From NCBI GenBank assembly GCA_944389115.1, contig CALXLE010000099.1:16612-80611 (forward strand): DNA of 64,000 nucleotides. Direction: 5' to 3'. Of this stretch, positions 1 through 8,400 are shown one piece after another. The position numbers and the translations under genes were made by a program. This stretch comes from an uncultured Spirochaetaceae bacterium. Lineage in GTDB: Bacteria > Spirochaetota > Spirochaetia > Sphaerochaetales > Sphaerochaetaceae. The notes beneath the pieces were generated by a model. The model saw nothing but the letters and a program-made list of their open reading frames with translations. It was not told the DNA's origin and did no database searches. The first letter of the stretch is position 1. Every line of letters starts with the position of its first letter.

Positions 1-87
1 GGTCCCGGATCCATCGGCCGCCCACAGAGGAGCGGCAACGATGAAAAGGACAGCCAGGATGGCGAGTGTCTTACCAGCCTTCCCCAT
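1..87 (-). CDS. Exported small protein, N-terminal part only (possible second pilin-like gene)
   Basis: Twenty-nine codons are visible before the gene runs off the left edge. The start ATG at 87 is preceded by AGGAGG at good spacing. The N-terminus (MGKAGKTLAILAV...) has a lysine-bearing n-region, a hydrophobic core and an APLWA-A cleavage-site pattern, so it is a Sec signal peptide. It starts 10 bases after the stop of the upstream pilin gene and is in the same operon. By position and layout it may be another pilus or mating-pair subunit, but too little is visible to name it. Confidence 0.6.
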   Translation of the reverse strand, partial: MGKAGKTLAILAVLFIVAAPLWAADGSGT

Positions 88-97
88 ACCAGCCTCC

Positions 98-538
98 TCA
101 GAGGGAAGTCAGCGCTGTCTTAACAGCATAGCCTGCTGCCTTGAGGGCATCGAGGCTGACCGACTCTCCTGTGAGTCCCTCGAAGAACTGGCCTGTAGCG
201 AGACCACCGCCTGCAGTATCCGATGCGGATGAGCCGAATACGAACTGCACGAGGACTACATAGAGAACGATGACGCCGACTGTGACGACAAGGCCGATGA
301 TGGCCTTCTGGAGCCTCGTCGGATCCTGCTCGCGGTGCATCATGGCATTGACGACATCGATCACGAACTTGCAGGTGACGATGATGCCGGGGATGATACC
401 TGTGCAGAGTATCATGATCTGCTTGATCGGATTGACCGACATGCTTCCCATTCCGTCTATTGTCGTGGATTCTGCGAAAACCGGCACTGCGATTGCCAGC
501 AGCGCAGCCATAAGGATGATGAATCTCTTCTTATTCAT
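98..538 (-). CDS. VirB2/TrbC-like conjugative pilin
   Basis: This 146-residue protein has the build of a type IV secretion pilin: a signal peptide (residues 1-22, ending PVFA before E23) and two strong membrane helices at about 38-63 and 79-101, separated by a short basic loop. Pilins of the VirB2/TrbC family are cleaved, inserted in the inner membrane and extracted to build the pilus. The start overlaps the stop of the TraF-like peptidase gene by four bases (ATGA), which suggests translational coupling of pilin and its processing enzyme. Family assignment rests on architecture, length and neighbours rather than on a diagnostic motif. It is longer than RP4 mature pilin, with a glycine/alanine-rich tail. 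Confidence 0.7.
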   Translation of the reverse strand: MNKKRFIILMAALLAIAVPVFAESTTIDGMGSMSVNPIKQIMILCTGIIPGIIVTCKFVIDVVNAMMHREQDPTRLQKAIIGLVVTVGVIVLYVVLVQFVFGSSASDTAGGGLATGQFFEGLTGESVSLDALKAAGYAVKTALTSL

Positions 539-948
539 TCTGCATCTCCTATTGAAATCTGTGATTTATCAATTCCCGGAAACCGGGTGTTTTCCTCTTT
601 CACAAGCACGGGCACAAGCTCGGCTTTTATGTATTCAGGGCCTACGAGCCCATAGAATGTCGAATCATATGAAAGCGGGGTGTCGCCCTGAAGCTCATAG
701 AGCCCATCGGGAGAAACGGATGCTACGCGCTTCGCGAGATTCCCATCCGAATGCGTCCCGAGATACCCCCTGACCATAGGGGAATCCGCCTGGACTATAT
801 CGCCTTCGGCTATGTTCCAGGCCGGAAGCCTGAGATAGAAGCCGATGGGAAGGCTGTCGGTATAGTTATATGGGAAGAGAACGCCCAGAAAAGCCACCGC
901 AAGCATCGTGGCAACCGCAAATGGAAGAACTGCTATCATCCGCATCAT
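535..948 (-). CDS. traF: TraF-type conjugative signal peptidase (S26 family)
   Basis: This 137-residue protein carries the S26 peptidase signature: an N-terminal membrane segment (residues 4-25), then DSLPIGFY with catalytic Ser32, and NLAKRVA with general-base Lys73. The later segment around GDTPLSYDSTFYG is the conserved GDN/S-like box of the TraF subgroup. In RP4, TraF trims and circularises the TrbC pilin. Here the gene lies directly before the pilin gene with a 4-bp overlap, and its own start overlaps the preceding gene by 4 bp. A general signal peptidase I is less likely because of the small size and the conjugation context. Confidence 0.85.
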   Translation of the reverse strand: MMRMIAVLPFAVATMLAVAFLGVLFPYNYTDSLPIGFYLRLPAWNIAEGDIVQADSPMVRGYLGTHSDGNLAKRVASVSPDGLYELQGDTPLSYDSTFYGLVGPEYIKAELVPVLVKEENTRFPGIDKSQISIGDAE

Positions 949-1295
949 CTCTTTCCCTCCTTGCCGCTCCTTGCCTTCTCTGCCTGTTCCTTCAGATAGT
1001 CTTCCGGAAGCAATGAGAAATAGGAGATCTCCTCTCCTTCGCGGAGCCCTTCAACCCCAAGCGCGGAAAGACGCTCCATCGTCGTCCTCTGGATCATCGC
1101 CCTGCTTTCTGAGATCCTTCCATCACGGAGCGTCAGCCAGGCCATGCGGCGCTCAAGATCCGAAAGGCCTTTCCTCATATGAGCTTCCGTGTACGGCTGG
1201 CGGACAAACCCCGCCTTCACCGCAAGGAGCATCGCGGAGCATGCGCGCGGGTATACGGGTATCATCCTGCTGAGCTTCTCATCCCCTATCGTCAT
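945..1295 (-). CDS. Unrecognised 116-aa protein of the conjugation operon
   Basis: The reading frame is open further upstream, but that part lies antisense-in-frame over the preceding gene; the start at 1295 (MTIGDEKLSRM) gives the 4-bp ATGA overlap seen at every junction of this operon. The protein is soluble and charged, with no membrane segment or signal peptide. A middle part rich in Arg and Ser (about 47-70) and a basic C-terminus (EKARSGKEGKR) could contact nucleic acid, but this is only composition. I do not recognise the family. Tight coupling between a DNA-binding-like gene and traF suggests a role in regulation or transfer. Confidence 0.65.
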   Translation of the reverse strand: MTIGDEKLSRMIPVYPRACSAMLLAVKAGFVRQPYTEAHMRKGLSDLERRMAWLTLRDGRISESRAMIQRTTMERLSALGVEGLREGEEISYFSLLPEDYLKEQAEKARSGKEGKR

Positions 1296-1792
1296 AGCGA
1301 CCGCGACCCCCTCATAATGATCTTCGGCCTCTGATGGGGCTCCATGATGGCGTTCTCTATCGCCATGAGATCCCTTCTGAGCGTGCCTTCCGATATCCCA
1401 AGGAGATCCTCCACATCCACAACTGGCACAAAGGACTCCCGGGCCATCTCCCTTATGTTCCTGACAAGCTCGGATCTGACATTCCTGCACTCCGGCATGA
1501 GAGCCACTGCATCCGCCCAGTTCCTGAGAAGCTCCGAAAGGCTTTCATTGAAGGAACGCTCCCACGCTCTGCTCCTGAAAAGTGACATGAGCTCTGCCGG
1601 GGTCACCCCTTCCTCGATCCCGCCGATATCAAGGACGTTCTCGACATCCATCCCATGGTCCTCGAGAAGCCCTGAAACCCATCGGACAGTAGCGACAAGA
1701 ACCTTGAGGTACTTCGGGGTCAGCTGGATATCTGCCGCGTATATATGGAATTCCTTCACTGGGGATACAAGGATGATGCGCTGATAGCTCAT
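1292..1792 (-). CDS. Unrecognised 166-aa protein with possible C-terminal helix-turn-helix
   Basis: I do not recognise the family. The C-terminal part (about residues 120-150, VEDLLGISEGTLRRDLMAIE) reads like a DeoR-type helix-turn-helix, with a ..LLGISEGTLRRDL.. recognition-helix pattern. The N-terminal 110 residues are helical with no membrane segment. The gene overlaps both neighbours by 4 bp. A DNA-binding role, for example operon regulation or relaxosome accessory, is an inference from that motif only. Confidence 0.6.
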   Translation of the reverse strand: MSYQRIILVSPVKEFHIYAADIQLTPKYLKVLVATVRWVSGLLEDHGMDVENVLDIGGIEEGVTPAELMSLFRSRAWERSFNESLSELLRNWADAVALMPECRNVRSELVRNIREMARESFVPVVDVEDLLGISEGTLRRDLMAIENAIMEPHQRPKIIMRGSRSL

Positions 1793-2526
1793 GGCATGGT
1801 CCTCCCGCCGCGTCCCGGCCTGAATCTCGGTCCATGCATAGGCGTCTCCCTTGAGCGCTTCCTTGCCGGCAGATCGATTGTCCTGATATTGAGAAGGAAC
1901 CTGTCGTATTCCTTCGGTGAGCTCTTCCTTATGAAGCCTCCAAGCTCATCACGCTGCCTGTCGAGGCCGACGACGGATATGGCAAAGGCCGAAGGGAGGC
2001 TCATCTCATAGAGGCTCTCGTCCTTTTCGCGCCTCAACCTGTGCTTAGCCTTCATTGCATCGGAAAGGTATATGGTGATATCCTTCCCGCGATAAAGCAG
2101 CTCGGTACGCTTCCAGTCAACGGAATCAGCAAGCCTGCTGTTCTCCATAAGGGAGAAGATATCGAGCCTGCGCTTCCTGCCATCCTTTCCTATGACCTCG
2201 ATCTCCGGGCGGTTGCCCTGCTTTGCAAGCACTGGCTCGAAAGCCTTCAGCATGCATGCCATGGCTGTGACCTTCCTTGAGAACCTTATCCCCTTCCCAA
2301 GAGGGAACCCATAGCGGTCAAGCTCCATGATGGCGCTGTCAACGGTTCTCTGGTCCTGCATCATCAGATGGCTGGCAGCCTTTATGCGATGCGTCTCAGG
2401 ATCCGCGATTATAAGCGCCGGGACAAAGCATGCAGGATGCTCCCTGTCGATATTCATTGCATAGGAGCTATCAAGCATGTATATCTCATTGTCCGAACCA
2501 TCGGGTATCCGTCTGTATAGCATCAT
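1789..2526 (-). CDS. Unrecognised 245-aa protein, first gene of a leftward operon
   Basis: This is the first gene after a well-formed promoter, and its stop overlaps the next start by 4 bp. The protein is soluble and mixed alpha/beta in appearance, with a very basic, arginine-rich C-terminal tail (GPRFRPGRGGRTMP) typical of nucleic-acid or acidic-partner binding. The stretch around residues 50-75 (KAASHLMMQDQRTVDSAIMELD) could be a winged-helix-like segment. No known family is recognised. Its place upstream of the pilin and traF suggests an early transfer or regulatory function. Confidence 0.6.
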   Translation of the reverse strand: MMLYRRIPDGSDNEIYMLDSSYAMNIDREHPACFVPALIIADPETHRIKAASHLMMQDQRTVDSAIMELDRYGFPLGKGIRFSRKVTAMACMLKAFEPVLAKQGNRPEIEVIGKDGRKRRLDIFSLMENSRLADSVDWKRTELLYRGKDITIYLSDAMKAKHRLRREKDESLYEMSLPSAFAISVVGLDRQRDELGGFIRKSSPKEYDRFLLNIRTIDLPARKRSRETPMHGPRFRPGRGGRTMP

Positions 2527-2536
2527 TCCGCCTTCG

Positions 2537-2557
2537 TTACAGTTTTATCATCTGTAA
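2537..2557. promoter_or_regulatory. Inverted repeat, candidate operator
   Basis: TTACAG (2537-2542) and CTGTAA (2552-2557) form a perfect 6-bp inverted repeat with a 9-base centre. It lies between the promoter at 2569-2597 and the start codon at 2526, so a bound repressor would block the transfer operon. The regulator is not identified; the helix-turn-helix protein encoded at 1292-1792 would be one candidate. Confidence 0.4.
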
Positions 2558-2568
2558 ACTTTTCATTC

Positions 2569-2597
2569 ATTATAGCGTTAACCATAATAAATAGCAA
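2569..2597 (-). promoter_or_regulatory. Sigma-70-type promoter of the traF/pilin operon
   Basis: On the minus strand TTGCTA is followed after 17 bases by a perfect TATAAT (plus-strand ATTATA at 2569-2574). The predicted transcript starts about 36 bases before the ATG at 2526. It separates the small-gene operon from the two giant genes upstream. Confidence 0.7.
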
Positions 2598-2655
2598 ATC
2601 CATGCCGCTATAAAATACGAACAGGGATTATGTGGAACAGCTATGGTTCGGAGTC

Positions 2656-5436
2656 TCAGGTTCTTGAGAGCCCTCTCTGAGGAAGCGGTGCCTTACGCGG
2701 CTTCTCTGGAGCAGAAGATTCCTTCTTCTGGCCCTTATCCGCGGGCTTTATGAATCCCCTGCTGATGGCATCATCGATTGCCTTGTCAGGAATGCCTTCA
2801 GGGAATACTGCGGCTATATGCATTTCATACATATCAGCCCTGCTGAGGATGCCCTTCGCTGCGAGGATGCGCTTCGCAACGCCGCTTATATCACCTTCGA
2901 GCCTGGCAGCCTCATCCTCGAGCCTTGCCGCATTGGACCTTGTATCAAGGGGTATGGAGTCGGCCTCCTTCCTTATCTCCTTTTCCATATCGGCCCTTTC
3001 CTTCTTCATGTCACTGAGCCTCTTCTCTATTGCCTCGATCGTCTGCTCCGGAAGCTTCCCGTTCTTCCTGTCCCTTGCGAAGTCCTTCTCGGTGCTGGCA
3101 ATCCGGGCATCAAGCTCAGCGGCCCTATCGGCAACAGGGGTCTTCATGGTATTGGCGAGGGCTTTCTTCCTGCCTTCAAGCCTCTCTTCCAGCTTCTCCC
3201 TCCTTTCGCTGAGACTTTCCATGCCTTCCCTGAGCTTGTCTATGGACGGTCTGAGCTCCCTGAGCTTCAAAGCCTCCTCGAGAAGGTGCTTCCTTCCCGA
3301 TTCAATGCGCTCGGCTTCCTTGATGACGGGCCCGGAGGCGCTGCCTTCAGGGAAGATGCGGCCAGCGATCTCCTCTGCATCAAGGCCGTTGTCACGGATG
3401 CCTTTCAGAAGGGATTCCCTGCCTCTGAGACCGAGGATGTCAAATGCCTCAGGATCCTGATGGAGAGCATCAAGCTCATCCCTGTGCCTTTCAAGGAGGA
3501 GCTTTGCCGTCGCGATATCAAGCGCTTCGTCATAGACAGTGCTTCCGTAGTCACGGGCGATATCCGGATCGATCCGGTTGAGCTGGCTGTCCTCCCTGAG
3601 CGTCGGGTCGGTCTCCTCAGGCATGATGCAGCTGTATATGCCATCAATGCCCGTCTCGAATATCGCCCTCATCTCAGCAGGGGTTATCCCCTCAAGCTGC
3701 ATTCCGATAGCACGGAAGGTCCTTTCCTCATCGCCGCGGCCAAGCCTTGAGATCTCATTCCCCGGGACGTTCTCCTCATACTCCCTCATGCTCTTCACGA
3801 CGAAGGAATATGCGGCTTCCGGGAGCCTCTCCCTGAAGATGCCGAGTATCCTGTCCCTTTCCGCCTCCGTGAAAACCGGGACAGCTCCTGCCACATGGGG
3901 AGTGAATGATATGCCTTCGGGGGAATATCCGCTGCCGCTTCTGGAGACACGGACATAATTCGGGATCCTCGCAACCGGGCGGAGCATGTCATCGCCTGTC
4001 CTTCCTGCTGCAAGATTCTCCGCCGCCTGAAGGAACATGCTGTCATATGACGCAAGCGCCCTGGGTGGGATGTAGAACCTCTCCGGCCGCGATGCAGCAG
4101 AAAGCGGCTCAGCTTCTTTCCTGAGCTGATTAGATCTCTCTATGGAATCAACGATATCCCTGTCCGGGCTGCAGAGCCTCGAGAGGAACGGATACGGGAT
4201 GCGTGATTCGGCATTCCTTGCCGCGCTCCGGATCGCCGCGTATTTCTCCGGTGTCATATCGGGGTCCTTTGATGCCTCATTGAGCTCCCTTCTCGCATCG
4301 CGGTAATCGTTATACGCCTCCAGCTGGCTCTCAATGCTCATCTCGCCGGCTCCTATCCGTATCTCGTTGTCGAGGCCGACTGATGAGATATATGCCCTGA
4401 GGATATCGGCTGCCGCAAGCCCATCCTTGCCGCATTCCGAATAAAGAACCGGGTCCTTCATTATGGAAGATCCGCTGAATAGCTCCTTCACTATCGCATC
4501 AAGCCTTTCAGCCTTCCCGGAGAACGGAATCGACGTATCATCATATGTCCTTATGAAATCAGAAAGAAGGCCGAGTGACCTGTAGAAATCCCTGGAATTC
4601 TCTGCTTCGATCGGGAACTTGAGGTCCGTGTCCTTCCTTGCGATCTCATCCTGGAGGATCGTTGTCGGCGAATTCTGCTCCTTGTCATGGTTGACGAAGA
4701 TGGAGTTATCCACGCCTTCATCATCAAGGACCGAATCCTTCAGCCATTCAGGCGCGTAGATGTTGCTATGGTTGAGATTGGCAGTATACCTTTCCCTGCT
4801 CCATGTATCATCCTCCTTGATCTCCGACCCCTTCTCCATGTCCTTGCCATCATAGGATGCGAAGTTGAGGTTGTCCGTCTCGCGGATACGGACATCGGCC
4901 ATCGTATCAACGGTCACATGCACGCCGAGCACGCTGCCGAGGATATCACGGCCAAGGGCGATGCACTGGGCAGGGTCGGAGGCGTCATAGGAATCCGAAA
5001 TGGCGTATTCCTTCCCGTCGCGCTTTGATGCGTCAGTGGCAGGGCCGCCTGCTATGGTCGCATTCGTGCGGCAGATATACTGGCCGTCCTTATTGCTTCT
5101 CATGAAGCGCGGCGCCCTGAGATGGAGGATATCCTTCATGAATGCCTTGCCCATCCTCAGAAGCTCCGGAGAGCCTGCGATAAGGCCAGAGCTGTCAGCA
5201 TGCTCCATTATGATATCCGCCTTCTCATCATCTATCGCGTCAAGGTCGATTGCCTTGATGAAGAGGCTTCCGATCAGATCCTCTGGCGGTCTGTCCTTGC
5301 CGGATGTCCTGATGCGCCCGGCATCGGAACGATGGATTCCCATCATGCCGGAGAATCCCATCATATCGCGCTGAGCGGCCTTTGCTGCCGCTGCAATCGG
5401 ATTCACATAGCTCTCATTCACAGATCCATATGCCAT
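2656..5436 (-). CDS. Giant unrecognised protein (926 aa), coiled coil in C-terminal third
   Basis: The frame is open back to 5655, but the part before 5436 lies over the end of the upstream gene; ATG at 5436 has AGGAGG nine bases before it and follows the upstream stop by 16 bases. The protein has no signal peptide or membrane segment. Residues of about 1-650 look globular and acidic; about 670-870 are a long charged coiled coil; the end is Lys/Pro-rich. No relaxase, ATPase, nuclease or toxin motif is visible. It forms a two-gene unit with the 1647-aa gene. It may be a large structural, DNA-processing or transferred protein of the element; function is unknown. Confidence 0.75.
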   Translation of the reverse strand: MAYGSVNESYVNPIAAAAKAAQRDMMGFSGMMGIHRSDAGRIRTSGKDRPPEDLIGSLFIKAIDLDAIDDEKADIIMEHADSSGLIAGSPELLRMGKAFMKDILHLRAPRFMRSNKDGQYICRTNATIAGGPATDASKRDGKEYAISDSYDASDPAQCIALGRDILGSVLGVHVTVDTMADVRIRETDNLNFASYDGKDMEKGSEIKEDDTWSRERYTANLNHSNIYAPEWLKDSVLDDEGVDNSIFVNHDKEQNSPTTILQDEIARKDTDLKFPIEAENSRDFYRSLGLLSDFIRTYDDTSIPFSGKAERLDAIVKELFSGSSIMKDPVLYSECGKDGLAAADILRAYISSVGLDNEIRIGAGEMSIESQLEAYNDYRDARRELNEASKDPDMTPEKYAAIRSAARNAESRIPYPFLSRLCSPDRDIVDSIERSNQLRKEAEPLSAASRPERFYIPPRALASYDSMFLQAAENLAAGRTGDDMLRPVARIPNYVRVSRSGSGYSPEGISFTPHVAGAVPVFTEAERDRILGIFRERLPEAAYSFVVKSMREYEENVPGNEISRLGRGDEERTFRAIGMQLEGITPAEMRAIFETGIDGIYSCIMPEETDPTLREDSQLNRIDPDIARDYGSTVYDEALDIATAKLLLERHRDELDALHQDPEAFDILGLRGRESLLKGIRDNGLDAEEIAGRIFPEGSASGPVIKEAERIESGRKHLLEEALKLRELRPSIDKLREGMESLSERREKLEERLEGRKKALANTMKTPVADRAAELDARIASTEKDFARDRKNGKLPEQTIEAIEKRLSDMKKERADMEKEIRKEADSIPLDTRSNAARLEDEAARLEGDISGVAKRILAAKGILSRADMYEMHIAAVFPEGIPDKAIDDAISRGFIKPADKGQKKESSAPEKPRKAPLPQRGLSRT

Positions 5437-5452
5437 AATACCAATCCTCCTA

Positions 5453-8400
5453 TCAGTCCCTGGACATGCCGCCGATTCCGCGGGCTGTCCTTGCCTTGCG
5501 AGCGCCTTTTTCAGCTGACGCGCTGCGGCTACTATCCTTATCGCTCTCTCTGTACGCGCCGGATACGGATCTCTCCTTCGTTTCCTTCGAGACCTCTTCC
5601 CTGATCGTCGGCTCCGATTCCCTGAGGCGCGCGGCGATTGCCTTATCGATGGCATCCAGCCTCTCTATCTCGCTCTCGTCAGGGGAAGTGACGATAATGC
5701 GCCTTGGCGTCCCGCTGGAATCCTTCTCGAAGATGTCCTGTCCCTTCATAAAGCTGATTGCCCCGTCAAAGACATTGTCCTCGTCCGGTGTAAGCTCATA
5801 ATAGCCGCCGGAGTTCTTCCTCACCTCCCAGTTAGAGGCACTGAACGCATCTCCGAAGTTCGTGCCGCTTCTTTCAGCCCTCTCCCTGAGATCATTGAAA
5901 TACCTTTCAGGTGCCACTCCATCGGGAAGGTGGACCGTGAGCGTCCTCGGGCGCTCGTTGAGGATATGCCTGTTCCTGAGGCTGTACGGGAATTCATCCC
6001 TGTTCCTCGATGCCTTCCTCGTGACCTCCTTCACGGACCTTATCCTTGTAGGCTCAGGGCGGAACACGACTCCCTCCTGGAGATAGTCGCGCCTCTTCAC
6101 GGCCTTTACAGAGTCATCCCTCAGCGTCTTCTGGAACGCGTCCTCTGAAAGCCCGAATATGCTTCTGAGGACCGTGCTGCCAATCGGGTCAAGGGTCTTC
6201 TGCCCATAGAGATACTCATTAAGCGCATAGCGGATATCCGGACGCGTCGTCCTTTCCCCGTTTTCGCCGGATGTGACTGTGTAGTATTTCCAGTTCTTCC
6301 TTATGGCGCTCTTAATGGCGTTGGGGCTCATCCTGAGGAAATTGGCGAATTCCGCCATCTCCGGCTGGTTGATGAGATACCCAGCCTTCTTCTCCCTTGT
6401 CTCGCTGCTGTCTGAGCGGGAATAGAGCTGGCTTCTGAGGAAGGCTACCTGCGTATCGAGATCCATGCCCGCAAGGCGGTTCATGACATAATTCACCTTC
6501 TTCCTGAATCCCTCTATTGACTCCGCGGCAAGAAGACGCAGAGCCTTCTTATCGCTCAGGGTCCCATCAGCTGGGAGAAGCCTGCTGTACTTGCTTCTGA
6601 GCCTCTCCTTCTCCTCTGCCTTCTCCTTCTCGTCGGTAGGAAGCGCTATCCCATGCGCTGATGCATAGGTGCGCTCGGCAAGGGCGGAAAGCGCATCAAG
6701 AAGGTTTATGGTGCTCATGCCCTTCTGGATGTTCCTGGATGCGGTCTCAAGCGAGCGCATCTGAGCCACGTATTTCCTGGAGATCTCAGGATCAAGCTTC
6801 TCGATGACCGCGGACACACCGTCCTTCCCAAGCAGCTCAGGAAGATGCTCTGTAAGCGTTGCGGGGAAAAGCTGGCGCTCCGAGCCTGCCTCAAGGAGCA
6901 TCGGCTTCCATCCCCTGGAAAGCGCGTCTGCCTTCCTTGTGCATTCATCAGCCTCCTCGCGGAGCTGCTTAGACATCGCTGTCGCCTCTCTCCTGGCGTC
7001 CTCCTGCCCGAGGAATCCTATATCAATAAGGTCATTCCTGGCGGCCCTTCCATAGCAGAGATCGCCGGGATAATCGGATTCCTGCGTTCTCTCCGCCGCA
7101 AGGCCCATGACACGGTTCCTCCTGAGGTATGCCATAAGCTCTGTCCTCTTCGGGGGAATAGAACCATCATCCTCTTTGATGCAGTACGGTTCCGGGTCGT
7201 TTATGAAGTCGATCACCGGCTGGATGTCCAGATACGGGTTGTTCGCATACGCCTTCCTGATATCCCTTGCAAGGAGCTCATGGCGCGACATAGCGATATC
7301 CTCATCAGGTTCATCCATGGCAAGTATGGACTCCTTCGTGTAAGGGACTGCCGGTCTGTCATGCGGCGAGAGCGAAAGCTGTGTCCTGAAACGGTCCATG
7401 ACGGACATCTGGGTCCTCGGATCAAATCCGCTTGCCGCTACATCGCCATACTGCGCTGAGGCAACGCGGCATTCGCTGGCCCTTGAGCGGAGGGCTTCCA
7501 CATGACTGTCCACATCATCCTTCACGAGCGATATGATGCTCTCACGCGTGCTGTCATCAAGGATCCCCGCGAGCCTGAGCTCGGCAAGCGCGGATGCATA
7601 ACGGGTGAAATCGGGGCCTCTCGAGCCTGTGGAAAGCTCATAGCTCCTCTGGTTGTATGCCTCCACCTCATCAGGGAATACCAGCATCGCGGTGCCGCCC
7701 TTTATCATGGAGATCTCCTTGAGAGGATTGACGCCGAGCTCGATTCCTTCCTCGCCCGTGTTCCCATATACAGGGGATGCGAGAAGGATCTCGTTCTCAT
7801 CGGCCTTCTCTCCCCTGCTCTTCGCATCCTGCTTCCTGGCGTATACCTCAGCATTCGGGAATGCCTCGCGTGTGCGCCTGACGGTGCTCCTCGCGGATGA
7901 GTACTTATCCCTTATCCTGACCTTCGCTGCCGCAAGCGACACGCTCTCAAGGGCATCTTCCTCGGAAAGCGCTATTCCCGACTGCTCTGCCCTCTTCACG
8001 GCCTCCCTTGCAAGCGCGCGGTCATTGCTGGCGTGGAGCTCTCTCGCAGCCTCGGCAATCTCCGGGTCAAGCTCCTCCATCCGCCTGAAGGCTCTCGCGG
8101 CAATCCGGAGATTGTCCACGGTCTCCTCGGCTGCGGCTATCGCCTCATGGGGATAGATATCGCTGAGGACAGATATGAGCATGCTCTTCTCCTCCCGGCT
8201 CTTATCCATGACGATATCTGCGATATACCTTCCGACCTGCTCGGATGCATCCCTTCTCTTATCCTCATCATCAGCCTTTCCCGATGCCTCAATGCACCTC
8301 TCGCGGAAGCTCTCGATGTTCCTGAGCTCCGTATCAGAGAAGAATCCTGCGAATGAATCCGGAAGCGCCTTGACCTCCGATTCCTTCTCAGAGGAAAGGA

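Noticed and set aside
945..1490. Long version of the 116-aa gene (181 codons)
   Set aside because: The extra N-terminal 65 codons are an off-frame reading of the 166-aa gene; the ATGA overlap at 1292-1295 sets the start.
2818..3750. 310-codon plus-strand open frame
   Set aside because: It lies antisense over the 926-aa gene, starts without a ribosome site, and has the Leu/Pro/Arg/Gly-rich composition of a mirror frame in GC-rich coding DNA.
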